Positions 46,403 through 57,130 of a stretch of DNA of 64,000 nucleotides are shown piece after piece. Source of the stretch: Harmothoe impar (taxonomy: Eukaryota; Annelida; Polychaeta; Phyllodocida; Polynoidae); assembly GCA_947462335.1 (NCBI GenBank), contig OX381704.1, positions 45,078,942 to 45,142,941 on the forward strand. The letters run 5' to 3'. A program made the position numbers and the translations under genes. The notes below the pieces were generated by a model. It had not been told where the DNA came from. It saw only the letters and a list, made by a program, of their open reading frames with translations, and searched no databases. Within the stretch, counting starts at the first letter, position 1. Every line of letters begins with the position of its first letter.

Positions 46403-48802
46403 TTAGGCCATGGTGTGCAGTACGCCTACAGCCACATACATTCCTGGATTGTTTGGAACACCAAGAATCACTGCCTTCCTTTTGAGTTTGGACCTGGGTA
46501 AACTATCAGTGATTTGAATAGGAGTGTCGTCATCTATAGTAGAGATGAAAAGGTCCTTAGAGCAACATGGCCTTTCATAAAGGGGTTTAAGGTCTTTTTG
46601 CAGGTACATGTCACAATTATATGTGCCATCTTGGTTTTCGCTATGAATGTAAACTAAATTGCGTTCAGTTGTATAGAAACAATTGTCATTGCTCTTAAAG
46701 TGTCGTGTACCTATTGTGCCAATATATTTGTTTTTATCACGGCGGACTACCTTGTCCAATCGGTCAAGTTGGCGTGCCACACTGACACATGCATTTTTTG
46801 ATGATGGCCTGACATAATTCTTAATAATCTGTAAGTGATTTTCGAAGCGGAATGCTCCAAGTTCGTCTAGCGATTTCCCCAAACGCAGGACATCATCTGC
46901 AATATGGCACATTGCATGAACATTGTAGATGGGAAATGCTGCACCGTATAGTGAAATTGATCTGTCAACAAAGTACTGCAACCATATCTTTGCCTGCGGG
47001 ATAAGTGGATCTCTAATAGATTTATCAGGGATGCAGAGTGCACGTATGGCTGCATGAAGGTAAATGAAATGGTCATATAGAGTTGGCTGCGATGCAAAGA
47101 ATTCTTTGAGTACTATCGGTCCAGTATAGAATAAAAAGGTCCTGAGTTCTTTAGCCTTCCAGTAGCTGATGTCACTAGTACCTCTCACTTCCTGCCGAGT
47201 AAAGTCACTTGGCATACAGTGACCCAGATCCTTTAACATCTTGTCTAATGACTCACGAACTGTCTTTGTTACTGGTTGGAATATGGCTACCATGATTGAA
47301 GGTGTGAGCCACCAATTAAGGAGCCTTTTGGTGACACCCAGACACACACTGTGCATAAAATCAAGCACAAACATGGTTACACATAGAACATCATAATTCA
47401 TCAGAGGGGTGCTCCCCTTCTGATGTAGCTTTGTTTTATCTGGTGACCAGTACTTCATTTCATCGAAGGCTATATCTGTCCTTTCCTCAGCATTATGAAA
47501 CATGTCTCTGTTGTGGCAAGTTGCATTTCCAGCTCTTATACCCACCATAGTGCAACGCTCACAACTAGAATACCCTGTATGTGCTTTGACATTCTTGAGC
47601 CAGGCCCTAGCAGGAGCATCACAGACCCATCCTAGCGTTTTGACAGGTATATTTCTATATCCTGTGTCAGGGTTGATGACTCTTAGGCCATTACTCTCTA
47701 GTTCTTTCAATTCATCAAGGAAAGGAGTAAGGAAATCCTCAAGTTCAGAAGGCTTTCCATACCCTTCAAAGACAGCCACTGTGACAGGGGGAAAGTCATC
47801 GAAGGCAACCAAAATAGGCCACATACTACGCTTGGTACTCTTACAAATTGGTATTCCATCAACATTAATTAGAAGGTTAATCTCTGTTATGGTACGTGCA
47901 TACTCAATGTCAGAGCATAATCTAGCTCTAATTCCCTTTTCTAGCCCTAGGTAGATGTATTTTCCATTATGCATCTCTTCAGAGTAAAGATCAAAAGCAG
48001 TGCCTTCAATTTTATGAAATGATGGAAGTTTGGCATCAAAGCAGTCATTTAGAAGATCCACTACATTCTTTTTGGACTGCTCTGTCCAATAACCTTTTGT
48101 CCATATCTCTCGCAATCTTGCTTGTACATCCTTTTTGTTACTGTCTGTGTCTATATTAGGCTCCTCATGCTCACTCAGATCTTCACAAGCAAGATCAGCA
48201 CATGACAATGGTAGTGGCTCAGGTTCTTGCATTTCCTCTTCACTTAGATTCTTACTAATGTGTTGTGGATCATCCATAGTCTCCACAACATGAACGTCAT
48301 CACATGATACATCCTTGTCATGGGGAGGGTTTTCATCGCAGATGACAGGTTCTATCTGATTCTTACTAATGCTTTGTGGATCGTCTGTAGTCTCCATAAT
48401 ATGAGTATCATTATATAATGCACCCTTGTCATGCAGAGGGTTTTCATCAAAGACGACAGGCTCATTTTCATTATCATTAACGTTATGTGGATCGTCAGTA
48501 ATGTTCACTTCATCAAATAATACATGCTGGTCATGTAACTCACTATTGAGAGAAGGTTCATCCATTGCATTGCTTTTACAGCAGCCAATCATTACAGGAG
48601 GACCATCATTAGTCCCTAAATCAAATGTGAACTCAAAATCGGCAAGCTCATCCAGGTCCTCATCAGGAACCATGGCTAGTTGTTTAGACACTGGTATCTC
48701 CTCAGGAGCATCATGGTCCTGATCTGCTTTCCTCTTACGTAGGTTGATCATGTAGGCATGTAGGTTATTGGGACCAGAATTTTCTCTAGCTTCGGATGCC
48801 AT
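46403..48802 (-). CDS. tnp2/En-Spm-like transposase
   Basis: This 799-residue frame starts at the ATG at 48802, directly after a likely splice acceptor (CTTTTTAG). The first 270 residues are acidic with near-repeats (NPPHDK-, EPV-CDEN-type blocks). The catalytic region has EINLLINVDGIPICKSTKRS (first Asp), a Cys/His zinc cluster (YSSCERCTMVGIRAGNATC), LDFMHSVCLGVTKRLL (second Asp) and ELGAFRFENHLQIIKNYVRP (candidate Glu). This is the order seen in the tnp2-like transposases of animal CACTA/En-Spm elements. The frame is uninterrupted, so it could be functional. The stop at 46403 is followed after six bases by a GTAAGT donor. That could link this transcript to the accessory gene by alternative splicing. 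Confidence 0.78.
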   Translation of the reverse strand: MASEARENSGPNNLHAYMINLRKRKADQDHDAPEEIPVSKQLAMVPDEDLDELADFEFTFDLGTNDGPPVMIGCCKSNAMDEPSLNSELHDQHVLFDEVNITDDPHNVNDNENEPVVFDENPLHDKGALYNDTHIMETTDDPQSISKNQIEPVICDENPPHDKDVSCDDVHVVETMDDPQHISKNLSEEEMQEPEPLPLSCADLACEDLSEHEEPNIDTDSNKKDVQARLREIWTKGYWTEQSKKNVVDLLNDCFDAKLPSFHKIEGTAFDLYSEEMHNGKYIYLGLEKGIRARLCSDIEYARTITEINLLINVDGIPICKSTKRSMWPILVAFDDFPPVTVAVFEGYGKPSELEDFLTPFLDELKELESNGLRVINPDTGYRNIPVKTLGWVCDAPARAWLKNVKAHTGYSSCERCTMVGIRAGNATCHNRDMFHNAEERTDIAFDEMKYWSPDKTKLHQKGSTPLMNYDVLCVTMFVLDFMHSVCLGVTKRLLNWWLTPSIMVAIFQPVTKTVRESLDKMLKDLGHCMPSDFTRQEVRGTSDISYWKAKELRTFLFYTGPIVLKEFFASQPTLYDHFIYLHAAIRALCIPDKSIRDPLIPQAKIWLQYFVDRSISLYGAAFPIYNVHAMCHIADDVLRLGKSLDELGAFRFENHLQIIKNYVRPSSKNACVSVARQLDRLDKVVRRDKNKYIGTIGTRHFKSNDNCFYTTERNLVYIHSENQDGTYNCDMYLQKDLKPLYERPCCSKDLFISTIDDDTPIQITDSLPRSKLKRKAVILGVPNNPGMYVAVGVLHTMA

Positions 48803-49660
48803 AGTGTATCTAAAAAGTACAAACAGATATGTTTGTCTAATGATTGAGGTTAAGCCAGATTTAGAATGACTGAATCTCACATAGTATGAAGGTATGGACA
48901 TGCAGTATGGGGCTACAATCCGGCAAAATATTGGCATGCACTGTATTAGCTACACCCCCAAAATCGACAAATCCTATAAGCCTAACAGGGGATCTGTAAA
49001 TTGTTAATTTAGTACAGCAGTATATGTTTGGTCATAGGGATATTAGTCAGAATGATGAATTGATATTGAAAAATGACTAAGGCCAAACAAAATATGAGTA
49101 AGGCCTTATGCTCATAGGAATGGATGACTAAGGTGGGTCAGTCACTACTCACAATATCTAATAGCCAATATATCTGTGAACAACAAACTACACCAACACC
49201 TATACACTATATAGCTGTATACTCATACCCAGTGAGTTTACCCTTTAAAATGTTGCTAGGTGCAGTTATCAAAAAGGATAAGGCACACACTTACTGGTAC
49301 CATGTCCCTGGGAAGTAATCACTTCCAGGGAAAACGTGTACCCAGCCTATTAGCTCTTATCAGTGCGGGCCACCACAACCAGCTCTAGTCCGGCCTAGGC
49401 CCTATAGGATTTATAGCAAAACAATGCTAACCACCTGTGAGGTCAGTAGTCTTTTGCAGAATAGTTTCTGACGATTTCTAACGAAAGCAAAATGTATTGA
49501 CTATCAATATATTGCAGAATACCTTCCGTCAATAGGCCTGCGTCCACTAGGATTTACAAGACTGTTTTGGCAGTTAAAAAGACAAAATGTGTTTTTCAGC
49601 ACCAAAACATTTGGAAAATGGGGACTGAAACATAGATGCCAGGGGGCACAGCCCCTGTAC
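48803..49660. other. 5' flank of the transposase gene
   Basis: No second gene is visible. It includes a diverged copy (about 49060-49145) of the GACTAAGGTGGGT repeat also seen at 17690-17830, and presumably the promoter and a 5' untranslated exon of the transposase. Confidence 0.45.
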
Positions 49661-49664
49661 AACC

Positions 49665-49866
49665 GTGATGTGTATCAAGTAACGTGATGTGTAGTACTAC
49701 ACATCACGGCTGACCATGCAAACGTGATGTGTATCAAAAAGACGTGATGTGTAGTAACAATCCAACCGTGATGTGTAGTAACTAACGTGATGTGTAGTAA
49801 CCCAGAGCAACTGGAATTTAGGTACCTCCAAACGTGATCTGTATCAATAAACGTGATGTGTATCAA
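49665..49866. repeat. Cluster of ACGTGATGTGTA motifs
   Basis: Nine copies of CGTGATGTGTA (one GTGATCTGTA) followed by TCAA or GTAA occur at irregular spacing in 200 bases. They include a perfect inverted pair GTGATGTGTAGTACTACACA. This could be a protein-binding cluster for the transposase or a decayed minisatellite. Confidence 0.7.
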
Positions 49867-50856
49867 CTTCCTCCTTTAAATGGTAGGGATCAGCAGCCCA
49901 GTGGACACAAAGTTCAGTTCAGCATTCTCATTTCCAGGGATGCCAAGTGTTGCGATTTTTTCGTAATTTTAAAGAATTTTATACCCTATCACGACCATTA
50001 CGCTTTCCTGATCCAAATTACGATTCTAGAATTTTATATACATTGACTAAATAGTGACATTGGGATTTGCAATATCAATGCCGCAAAGACTGCATAGTGA
50101 TTTAATGTGCTGTACCTTTCATGAAACTTGAATGCTGGCCACTCTAGTGCTCTCCTTCCCCCCCCCCCCCCTCATATTAATTCTAAGTGATGATAAATAT
50201 ATTTCATTGATGTATCGCTTTAGAATTTTCATGTAGGCTGTGGCGGTAGAATGCAGGGTTGGGATGACCTGGATGGAAGTAGGTGGATTACAAGCATACA
50301 GCATATACCTGGGGCAGGGGCACCCGAACCCTTTGATGGTTGAGGAGGTAGAACTAGGAATTTCTTGGGATGGGGGGGGGGTGGCCAAAGATTTTTTAAA
50401 TGTCCATCACGCACACAGCAATCAGAGCCAGGGTTCGCGCTAGCCATTCGCCAGATCGCCAGTGGCGAATTAAAACTCAATCTGGCGAACTGTTCTCCTC
50501 TTGGATTCGCCAAACTGGCTAATTCAGCCAGAGCCTGCCAAGTGTAGCTAAGTATCATAGAAATACACTCGCAAATACCTCATGTAATATATCGTTGGAA
50601 AGCTAAAATCAATGGCGAAATAGCCATGAGAATCATGTCTTGACAGATTTACAATCTGAATTTTTCTGATTTTCTTTAATCAAAAGTCTAAAAATCATTC
50701 TTCAAAACTTTGACTAGTGAGTTTCATATTTAAATGCCGCCTCCCCTGCTCCCGTATATGCAGATGTACCACTGAAATATCATGTATCATTGGCCAATTC
50801 CCTAGTTATGGTCTGGCTTCTTGTCTATTAAAGGTTAAATCATTTACTGGTATTCA

Positions 50857-50950
50857 GTAAACAAAAAACATTATACAACCTTTCTCTATGACTCCTTATC
50901 ATGGCAAAACGTTATTTTGCGATAAAATAACTTATTTTTGTTAGCTGGAT
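50857..50950. mobile_element. MITE with GTAAACAAAAAAC / GTTAGCTGGA ends (copy 4)
   Basis: A diverged relative of the 29462-29622 MITE, keeping the ends and the CTCCTTATCATGGCAAAACG centre. Confidence 0.6.
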
Positions 50951-51483
50951 ATGATTGATTTTGGAAATACATGTTAAAAAACGGATAATCAATCCCCTCC
51001 GCCAAGGGAATAGTTTACCGAATCAAAATCCCTGGGGTAATTGGCAAATCATCAACATGATTTTATCTCAATAAAACTTTTAGAGAATACTTCAAGGGAA
51101 GAAGCATATACATGTTAACCCCTTCCTTCCTTTTGCTACTTGATCATTCTCATAGCTAGTCCAAATCAAACGAGAAATGTACTTCCTTATTTGTTTAATT
51201 AATAGTTTCAATTTTTATGTAAGAAAAACACATCAGTATACACACGAGGAGGCGCCTATCATATGGGGCGGGCACTACGTAATCTTTCAAAACTCCTTGT
51301 CAATAACACTACATTTCATACATTGGTTTAGCTAGTTATGTCCACACATATGCGTCCACACATATGTATCCAAATCTGAGGGAATGGCCCCCCTGGGGCT
51401 GTTTTGGAGGCGACTTCCGACCTAAAGCAATAATATAAGTGATCTGGCGACTTTTGAAAAAAATTAACAATAGGTTAAGGGCT

Positions 51484-51706
51484 CCAAAAAAGCGACTTTG
51501 TGACCTGGACCCCTTAATTTCGGCAACTTTCCGAGCTCAGGGGGGGCCCCTCTGCACCCCCAATATTAGGCCTCAACCCTGGGCCCCAACGGGCTCCATA
51601 AAAGTGACTTTGTGACCTGGACCCCTTAATTTCGGCGACTTTCTGACCTCAGGGGGGGGGGGGCCCTCTGCACCCCCAATATTAGGCCTCAACCCTGGGC
51701 CCCAAC
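51484..51706 (+). repeat. Tandem duplication, about 123 bp x 2
   Basis: Both units contain GACTTTGTGACCTGGACCCC, then TTAATTTCGGC, a poly-G run and CACCCCCAATATTAGGCCTC. They differ mainly in the length of the G run. Confidence 0.8.
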
Positions 51707-52013
51707 ATTACAAATATATCCAATATATACCGGGTATCCATTCTGAAGCCTGTGAACTATCACTATCATCCATGCCCCCCAGCCCCCGCCCTCCTCTACC
51801 TTGTACCGTTGGAGCCGCCATCTGTGTACATAACCCATTGGTAATACCCGTACCAGTAGGGGGAGGGCACTTTTGGGTTAATGGATGAGTTCAAACTGTT
51901 ACGGCTCCATTTAATAGGTACATAATTATTTGGCCTAGAATATAGAGGGGCAGGGCTCTCTGTGAAATCACGGCTATGAGACTTGAGAGTCCAACCCCCC
52001 TCCCTCACCACCT

Positions 52014-52047
<34 letters not shown>

Positions 52048-54967
52048 CATGGCCTTCACTGCGTGTTTTGAGTGCCAACATGCAGCAGCTTGCTTGGCCC
52101 CGGGTTCAGGAGTGGCGGGAGGGGTACAGCGGTCAACGTTACTACTATTGGCGGGAATCACATGACGCAATCCATCCCAGGATGCCAAATGGAGGAAATG
52201 GTGCATGCCCTAACGGTCGCTTGCTGCCAGCTACTCGCATATCCCCGAGAATATCATAACTATTTTAAAACCATTATGGTAACCGTTCATGCTATTATAG
52301 TGGCTTACCATGATAGATAAAGACAATTGGCATGTTGACATCCTTTATACAATGACTTAATTATGTTGGAGTAAACTGCAGATCCAGGGGGGGGGGGGGG
52401 TCACTCGCCAAGATTTGGATACCATGTGTGAACACGATTTCAAGGGAATTGGTCCATTTTTGGGCCCTGGACACGGATCCAGGAGGGCCCTTGATTAAGG
52501 ATGCTTTCAGGAATTTATGGAGGGAAATAGGTACATTTTGACAATTTATAAGGTATATTTTGTCCTTCTTTTGCAATCATGTTCACCCATAACTAGGGTA
52601 TTATTGTCATGTTGACCCGTGATGAGGGTATGTCTTTTTACTACATTTGTTGTGAAAAGAATATTCTATTTTGCTTATTTTCCCCTGTGTATATATGGCC
52701 CTAAATTGTGGGTGATGTTCACACTTAGTGACTATGGAAAAGAAAGGGAGTGCCCCCCCCCCCCCCCCCCACCGGCTGCAGATACATGTACATGGAATAG
52801 CTTTGAGAACATGAGGCTCTGATTGAGAACATGATAGCAAATATAGGCCTTACATGGAACGTTATAGCCTAGAGAATAAAGCAAGTGTTAAACAATGCAG
52901 ATGCATACTTACAATGAGTTATTCCTTCACAAGGATGGCGTTGGTAGCTGTGGTGGTGTCTTAACTAGGATATAGCTGCAACCCGCTGCATTGCCTGCAG
53001 AGTCGATGCTTGTGTGTGAATGTGATGGACTGTGATGTAAGCACCGTTGAATGTTGGCTGCTGCTCCTCCAGGGTAAACTGACCACCTGGTGCTCCAGCG
53101 ACCCTAGCAGCAACACCCCCCCCCCCCACCCCTCTATCACTTGTCCCACGCGTCCCCTAGCCAGACCCAGAGGGAGGCGGGCAAAAACTCCCGCCGAAAC
53201 TAGCCCACGCCGCATCACCCACCCCCCCCCCCCCCCCACCCACCCACCCGACGCTGCCCGAACGGATTAGTAGAGGCGGCATGCGGCCACACATCCTCTA
53301 CTTAATCTCTACAACCACATAGAGGATACTGCGTGTCATATGACAACCAAAAAATGCCGAAACGTCCAGTATATTTTGTCCCCTGTTATTGTCATTATTA
53401 GGTACTAAACTGGTGTTTAAACAAAAGAGTCCTTTGATAGTGAGAATGTTACAGAGAATCAATGCTAAACCCCGTAGGCATAGAGGTTATTGAGTAATCT
53501 ACTAATGGACATAATCGAAACTCATTATGCCATTTGGAGCACCTAAAACATTAAGAAGAGTTATGCTGTCGCTTAACCAATCATAAACATTTGTAGACAT
53601 GGGAGTATGGGAGCGTCCATTTCTCAAAGTCTGCAGGTCCGAGGAATCTTCAGCCAAGGCCCACTATGGCCATAGACCCCTAAATTAGATATGGTCATTT
53701 TATAGAATCGCCATGGTATATGACCATCCTATTGACATGTGACATGGGTCATTTCTTAAATTTGACATGTGACTTTGGGCTTTAACAGTGACATGAATAT
53801 TACTACCTCAATCTTGCAACCGAAAGCACAATCAAAATTAAATGCGAACCACTTTTGTGTGTGTCTGCGTTTTTTGTTGGGGGTGCAGGGGGGGGGGGGG
53901 ATTCCTGAAAACCAGGGCTTTGTGGAGGAAGTTACTTTCAGTTAATGATAGGGGGGTGAAATTACTTTCAGTTAATGGTGGGGGGGGGTCGGGGGGAAAT
54001 TTGCAGTGTTGGGAAAACCCTTGTCCCCAGTGCCGGCTGAAACTATAGTGCTCTAAACACGGCATGCAGTACTTTAGTTTAGTGTCTACATGCTTGAAAG
54101 AGCCCCAGAGACCAACTTATATGTTATGTCTACGTTTTATGAACTAAGGTGTGGTTGCTAAAGGTCCCTAATATTAGCTAGATAATCTGAAGAAAACGTC
54201 CTCAGTCCTCATCAAAATGAATTGAATCGAAATGATTGAGGTTCTTAGAGAAACTAACAATACAGACAGCATGAGTGATTACCCACAGCATGGCGTAATG
54301 GTATGTATCCAATGCTATGCAGAAAACTTTCTTTTCTCACACTGTATGATGTGTTCTTGTTTGCTGGGAAGAAGAGACTCAGCCTTCCTCCACCGTATCG
54401 CAATTCACAAGTTTGTATTTGTATTGACGATGTTGATTTAGATCTAGGTTAAAGTATGGTGGTCTTGACATGAATGTGTGAACTATTATAAATAGGCCGA
54501 ATACTTCGATATTGTGGGAAGAATGAGTATGATTTGTGCGGGTTTAGGGGGTTTGTTCCCCTAAAATTATTTTTGTAATATTTGGGACAAAATCTAACTG
54601 ATATAATGTAAAATTATGATACAGCACACCAGTACAAACTGTTAACACCAGAGGGCGCCATGTACACACAGTACACAATGCCTTAAAAGTTAGAGTATAC
54701 TAAAAGGGCGGTAGCCCCAAGAGCCCACTGTACATATTTTGGTTTAGCCATGCCCCCTTATGGATAGAAGATTTTGAAAAGGAGGGGGGGGGGGGTGCTA
54801 TTGGAAAAAATTTCCCCAAAAAGTATCTGCAATAAAAGAACTCAAATTTAGGGCCAAAGGGGGGGTGTATACTAGTTCCACCCCCTAAATTGACATGTAT
54901 GTAATTAAGAGATCGCCCCTATGTGCAGGCCATCTAAAGATTATACAAAGTATTTCATCAGCAGTAA

Positions 54968-55560
54968 GAAATGAGTGGCCATTCGCCATGCTGAGTGAGA
55001 TCTCACCAGGAGTGGCCCATTGTCACTCAGTTGGTGATCACCACAGTTGGGAAATGAGTGGTCAGTTGCCATGCTGAGTGAGATCTCACCAGGAGTGGCG
55101 CATTGTCACTCAGTGGGTGATCACTACAGTTGGGAAATGAGTGGTTAGTCGCCATGCTGAGTGAGATCTCACCAGGAGTGGCGCATTGTCACTCAGTGGG
55201 TGATCACTACAGTTGGGAAATGAGTGGTTAGTCGCCATGCTGAGTGAGATCTCACCAGGAGTGGCGCATTGTCACTCAGTGGGTGATCACTACAGTTGGG
55301 AAATGAGTGGTTAGTCGCCATGCTGAGTGAGATCTCACCAGGAGTGGCGCATTGTCACTCAGTGGGTGATCACTACAGTTGGGAAATGAGTGGTCAGTCG
55401 CCATGCTGAGTGAGACTCACCAGGAGTGGCGCATTGTCACTCAGGGGTCACTCACTGCAAGTTCACCACCGTTGGGAAATGAGTGATTAATCGCCATGCT
55501 GAGTGAGACTCACCAGGAGTGGCGCATTGTCACTCAGTGGGTGATCACTCAAATAGTGTT
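54968..55560 (+). repeat. 83-bp subterminal satellite, about seven copies
   Basis: Units start GAAATGAGTGG and include CATGCTGAGTGAGATCTCAC, CAGGAGTGGCGCATTGTCAC and a GGTGATCACTACAGTTGG end. Starts fall at 54968, 55051, 55134, 55217, 55300 and 55383, exactly 83 bp apart, then at 55476. The ATCTCACCAGGAGTGGC core matches the 35-bp array at the opposite end. Confidence 0.9.
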
Positions 55561-55589
55561 CACCATGCATCACCAGGAGTGGCGAGGGA

Positions 55590-55607
55590 TCACCCCAGTT
55601 TGCTGGG
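55590..55607 (-). repeat. Right 18-bp terminal inverted repeat
   Basis: TCACCCCAGTTTGCTGGG is the exact inverse of the left end and is followed by TA at 55608. Confidence 0.85.
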
Positions 55608-55915
55608 TAGCAACTCATCAGGAGGCCAAAATATCTAAGCTTCAACCACGCAGACAAATGCATTTGTGTAATTTCATGTTTAAACAAAAAGGTAACGCTG
55701 ATATAGTTAATAATAGAAATGTTAGGACTAGAGCACATGATGCGCTATTGTTCACTACCATTAAGCCGAATAACGAGACTTGTAAAAAAAGCGTATTGTA
55801 CAGGGGCGCCATGTTGTGGAACAGCCTTGGTGTAGAGGTGAGAGCCATTGATGACTATGAGGAGTTTAAGCTGAATAGGAAAAAATGGCTGGGTAGTACC
55901 AATTATTTATTCTAA
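55608..55915 (+). pseudogene. LINE RT C-terminal tail
   Basis: The frame reads ATHQEAKISKLQPRRQMHLC, then VRTRAHDALLF, SVLYRGAMLWNSLGVEVRAI and the final KKWL, the usual C-terminal tail of CR1/L2-type ORF2. It continues the frame that stops at 39299. Confidence 0.85.
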
Positions 55916-56308
55916 GGTGGCCAAGTCCCCCCCCCCATATCCTCCTGACTGTATTCCCAATAAGGCGGTTGTCTTAGTATTAAATGTAGTCAAAAGCTTA
56001 ACTTGACATGTACTTTCTTGTATAAAGAGGTAACAAAAGTCCTTCCAATTGCAATACAACTGTGATATTTTATATGGTAATATTGTATTATGCTACATCT
56101 CATGGGCTAACTTAATATAATCATGATAATTAAACGTTTGTTCTACATAGAAGGAATATACCGGTACACGGGGTGCCCGCCCCATCTATCCAACCCTGCA
56201 CATTATGTCCTAGAGTATCGATAATGAGGTATAGAAAAAACACTAATTATGAGAAAAGCTTATTTTATTATATTATACGTGTGATGTTATTACAATAACT
56301 GGTAATTA
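55916..56308. other. LINE 3' UTR and AT-rich flank
   Basis: Non-coding sequence with a poly-C run. The exact LINE end is not marked by a simple tail that I can recognise. Confidence 0.4.
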
Positions 56309-56312
56309 CATG

Positions 56313-56952
56313 TGTAACAGGTCAGTGAAAACGTCGAGCCCCACGGGGAGTCGAACCCCGGTCCCTCCGCTCCGGAGTTGAGAATGCTACCGCTGCACCA
56401 CAGGGCCAGCTGCTTCTCACTGCTCTGCTACCACAGGCGGGCAATGCGCTCTCCACGCACGCTCGGGCTGCCCCGAGTGATACGTGCCCGCTACATTACT
56501 CCCCTTCAGACTTTTGCTAGGTCCGCGGACAGACATGTTACTCAGCAATCTGTGATCAAAGCTAATCCCTTACTTAGAATTAGCCGGCGAAGCCAGTCAC
56601 CTGCCCTGAACATGTGTCTTTGGACGCACACATAGCACAAGCTGAAACCGCTCAGACTTCTGCCAGGTCAATGGAGGTCCCACGGACCTCCTAGCAGAAG
56701 CTGAACACGCTCAAGTACCCAACCCAGGGGGTCCCATCCTGGTCACGGCACCAGTGTAACAGACAGCGGAAAACGTGACAGCCCCACGGGGAATCGAACC
56801 CCGGCCCCTCCGCTCCGGAGTTGAGAATGCTACCGCTGCACCACAGGGCCAGCTGCTTCTCACTGCTCTGCTACGGTACTTGAGCTACCACAGGCGGGCA
56901 ATGCGCTCTCCACGCACGCTCGGGCTGCCCCGAGTGATACGTGCCCGCTACA
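56313..56952 (-). mobile_element. TRIM (miniature LTR retrotransposon) with tRNA-like sequence in its LTRs
   Basis: Two direct repeats (56313-56495 and 56755-56952) both run TGTAACAG...CCCGCTACA and are flanked by CATG (56309-56312, 56953-56956). On the minus strand the LTRs start TG and end CA. The first LTR is followed by TGGTGCCGTGACCAGG, a credible tRNA primer-binding site, and the last is preceded by a purine tract (AAGGGGAGTAA). The internal region is only about 260 bp and non-coding. LTR2 has a 13-15-bp insertion with GGTACTTGAGC. Confidence 0.78.
56330..56405 (-). repeat. tRNA-like sequence within the TRIM LTR
   Basis: On the minus strand, GGCCCTG and TGGGGCT can form a 7-bp acceptor-like stem (with G-T pairs). 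A D-arm (GTGC...GCAT) and a T-arm (CGGGGTTCGACTCCCCG) are intact, with box A (TGGTGCAGCGGTAGCAT) and box B (GGTTCGACTCC). The anticodon arm is not standard, so a working tRNA is unlikely. The same sequence lies in the other LTR at about 56775-56850. Confidence 0.65.
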
Positions 56953-57130
56953 CATGTTTGATTATGTGTAATGTTAGGTTGCGATGTATAACATTCATAA
57001 TGTATATTTTTATAAGATGTGAAATTTTGCAATATCGATAAACAAGTTGACTGTATAGGAATACTCATCGAGCTGTATAAGTTCTTTTCCTATGCAGTAT
57101 AAATAAACAGGATTGTATATTTATACTTTC

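Larger units (their letters stand above)
49867..54960. other. Long gene-free interior of the 16.3-kb element
   Basis: I see no gene in 5 kb. Contents: a TGGCGAA-rich block (50430-50530), a MITE copy (50857-50950), a tandem duplication of about 123 bp (51484-51706), a CA microsatellite (52016-52044), several poly-C/poly-G runs (50160, 51652, 52388, 52750, 53115, 53222, 53890) and a CTTTCAGTTAATG duplication (53930-53985). The G/C runs are unusually frequent. Confidence 0.5.
39300..55607. mobile_element. 16.3-kb TA-flanked DNA transposon (tnp2/CACTA-like)
   Basis: CCCAGCAAACTGGGGTGA begins the segment and occurs inverted at its end (55590-55607); TA lies outside both (39298-39299, 55608-55609). 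Rejoining the flanks over one TA restores the LINE frame, so the whole segment entered as a unit, or grew from a shorter element that did. It contains a tnp2-like transposase gene, a second multi-exon gene, and related satellite arrays inside both ends, a layout like the subterminal repeats of CACTA elements. An alternative is a small satellite-bearing MITE later invaded by a separate transposon whose own ends I did not find. Confidence 0.7.
34480..55950 (+). mobile_element. CR1/L2-type LINE copy, split by Penelope and a 16.3-kb element
   Basis: Four plus-strand pieces make one LINE. They are endonuclease (34720-35388), RT N-terminal part (35400-36317), RT core and thumb (38403-39299) and the C-terminal tail with 3' UTR (55608-about 55950). 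The first gap is flanked by a 17-bp duplication, the second by TA. At the second gap the reading frame continues exactly once one TA is counted, so the pieces belong to a single insertion. The copy is inactive because of frameshifts and stops. Confidence 0.8.

Noticed and set aside
50424..50530. TGGCGAA-rich block as a regulatory array
   Set aside because: It looks like a diverged dispersed repeat fragment with no clear unit or partner.
56330..56405. Functional tRNA gene
   Set aside because: The anticodon arm does not form and the sequence is repeated within LTR-like units; it is treated as tRNA-derived.
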